The notes under the pieces were generated by a model that worked only from the letters and a program-made list of their open reading frames with translations, was not told the origin of the DNA and ran no database searches. Source: Pectinophora gossypiella (taxonomy: Eukaryota; Arthropoda; Insecta; Lepidoptera; Gelechiidae). From it: DNA of 64,000 bases. Both the position numbers and the translations under genes were made by a program. Each line of letters starts with the position of its first letter. Position 1 is the stretch's first letter. Below are positions 38,701 to 41,700 of this stretch, piece by piece. The DNA lies in assembly GCF_024362695.1 (NCBI RefSeq), contig NC_065424.1, positions 11,201,840-11,265,839 on the forward strand. Reading direction: 5' to 3'.

Positions 38701-41700
38701 CGTAGCACTATGCACCTGCATTTTCGCTGATGCGTCGGGCTTGCAACCGCTACCGTTCGTTATTATGACCGAGATGTTCAGTTTTCAGGTGAGTTTTTAA
38801 AGAAAGTACTCAATACTCAATTATTTATTGCATTTCATGTAGTACTATGGGGTGTTACATTGGCATAGGAACTAAAACATGGACCCTGTAGGGCACAGCA
38901 ACGTTGAAGGGAAGAGTGGAAGTGAGTATTAAAATTAAAACTTGACATTTAAAAATTCTTCTACAGTATAAAAGCTCCTTTAATTAGCATTGTTTTTAGT
39001 TTCATCTTTTAAGTACTTTGGGAGCTTATTATATATTTTAATTAACTTTGTTAATGGGCTCGTGGCGTGATATTTAGCCTAGAATTTAGCAACATTAATT
39101 TGCCTTGGTGTCGAAGCGAATACGGTGTAAGAAAGTCACTTCGTTTCTTTATAAAAGTGAGGGTGTTTTGAATAAGTAAGTATTACAGTGAAACACAGGT
39201 TTCACTGCCTGGGACTTAAAGGGAACAGTGAGATATTCCAGTTACCCAGTGTCTCTTGGGACGTGGAACATTCTCGATTGTAAAAAGGCGCAAATGTTAT
39301 AAAAAGAGTTTTATAACTTAGTTTTTAGGCAGATAGGATCAGAGTACAAGAAAGAACAATTTGAAAAAGAAAAGCGGCCAGTTGACGGATTGACAATGTC
39401 ACATCGCATAAACAAACACCGCAACCAGAGAGTTCTGGAATCTCACCGTAATCCTTCTTTCTCTTTTCTGACGCATATCACCGTCCCTGTTATTCTTTAC
39501 TAGAAGTTTCCACCCGATATGATTCGAGAAGTTAGTAGAAAGCGATCGAAGCCAGAAGTGAAAAAATTAAAATAAAGGAAAGGTGTAAGTGAAGAACAGT
39601 GTTCAAAGCAGTGTCAAATGCACAGTCAAGTGCAGTGTTAAGCGCAGTGTTAGTGCAGTGCTGGTGTTGTGTTTTGTGCTGTGATCGAGTGTCGCAAAAT
39701 AAGTTATACCACGAAGCCCTGTACGGAAGCTGTACGGTCACGAGCATTAATATGTATCATTTATCATTAATATGTAGCATTAATATGTATGTACACTTTG
39801 GTACCATGTCACATTAACTTTTTTGACAAATTGAACTGTAAGTCTCACTAAATGTCAAATATGTCAGTGCGACAGAGTCCTAAAGTGGGTACATTATATT
39901 GCTCATGACTGTACCGTGTGTAAAGAGAATAAATTCGTTTCTTGGTGAGTTTCCATCCAATCCCGAAACCCACTTCCGTAACACTATTAAAGAGTTCTTA
40001 CAACACGAACATTCCGCACACACAACACTGTTCAACAAAACACGAAGCGATATTCAGTCAGACGGAAAACAAGTCTCCAGGAAAAGGTAATAAATAAATC
40101 AATAGTTACAAAGTTAATTTGCAGAATGTCTGATCTTTCTACCTAAAGAGTAACTTAGGTACAAAACAATAAAAATCCCAATAACAATGTAAGAACAAGT
40201 TTCGTTTCCCAAGTCCCATTCATCAATAATTATTATTAATACGTTAGGGATACAAAACTGATGAAATCGCTTTCCTTTACAAAATTCTAGCTTTCCACGT
40301 GGATTTCGGTTATCGCGCGCGATATGTATATTCCACCCCTAAGCTACATAAAAAATGTTCTATATAAACTTAAACTACTAAGTAATGTTCTTTCCCAAGA
40401 TCAAAGTACAGAAATATTGTTACGGAACGGAAGTGGGTGTGAAGAAAGAAACTCACTAAGTCCAAGGGAAAACGTAGATATTTATATACACTTCTCATCA
40501 AAAAAATCGAAACACCTTGCAAGTTTACGTTTTGTCAGGATTATCAGAAAAATGTGTACATTTAGGAATAAATGTTAAATGTCGTTTAATAGTGAGTAAT
40601 ATGAGCTTATCAAATCTTAATGTTAATGTTCTAAATTTAAATGAATTTTTCATAGGTTTCGTATTTTGTTAAATGAGTCATTTTTATTCCGTATGGAGTA
40701 TAAAGGAAATGGATAAAACAACACACGTAAATGAAAAAAAAAGCTAAAAACCGTTTATTTAATAACTTGTATTCCCTCCCCGAGCTCTAATTACTGCTTC
40801 CATACGGTTCTTCATCGATCGGATGAGAGTCACGATCACATGCTGTGGTATATTGTCCCATTCCTCTTGGATTGCATCTTGCAGCTGGCTAAGTGTTTCT
40901 GGGGCAGGATCTCTTGCTCGAATTCGTCTCTTTAATTCATCCCACAGATGTTCAATGGGATTCATGTCCGGGCTTCTTGCTGGCCATTCCATAATAGAGA
41001 TATCGACTTCGTTAAGATAATCTCGTACGACGCCCGCGGTGTGAGCCCTAGCATTGTCGTGCATGAATATGAAGCCGTTGCCAATAAAATGTGCATAGGG
41101 CATCACATGAGGCTCGAGACACTCTTCGACGTACCGATGACAGTTTAGTGCAGGCAGACGTGGCCCAGACACGAAAGCAAGCTCTGTCTTACCGTCGGCG
41201 CTGATTCCTCCCCAAACCGTCCACGAACCGCCACCATAGCTGACCTTTTCTTCAATGCAGCATTGTGCATAGCGTTCTCCGTCTCTTCTGTAGACCTTGT
41301 TCCTTCCGTCGTTACCATACAGCATAATTTTACACTCATCAGAAAAGAGAACTTTGCTCCACTGTAGGTATGACCAATTTAGGTGCTCACGTGCAAAGTT
41401 AAGGCGCGCTCTTCGATGGTCTGCAGTTAATTTCGGCCCATTTGCTGGCTTATGCGGTACCAGTCCACGATCCTTCAACCTTCTTCTAATTGTAGAGTCA
41501 CTTACAGCCACCCTTCGTACAACACGAAGCCGCTGCTGCAGTTGAAAAGCGTTAAGGCGTCGATTTCTTAAAGAAGTTGTTACAATAAATCGATCATCTC
41601 GCTCAGAAGTGACCCGATTCCTGCCAGATCCTGAACGGCGCGTGAACAAACCAGTCTCCCGATAACGTTTATAGACTCTATGAACAGATGACAGGCTTAG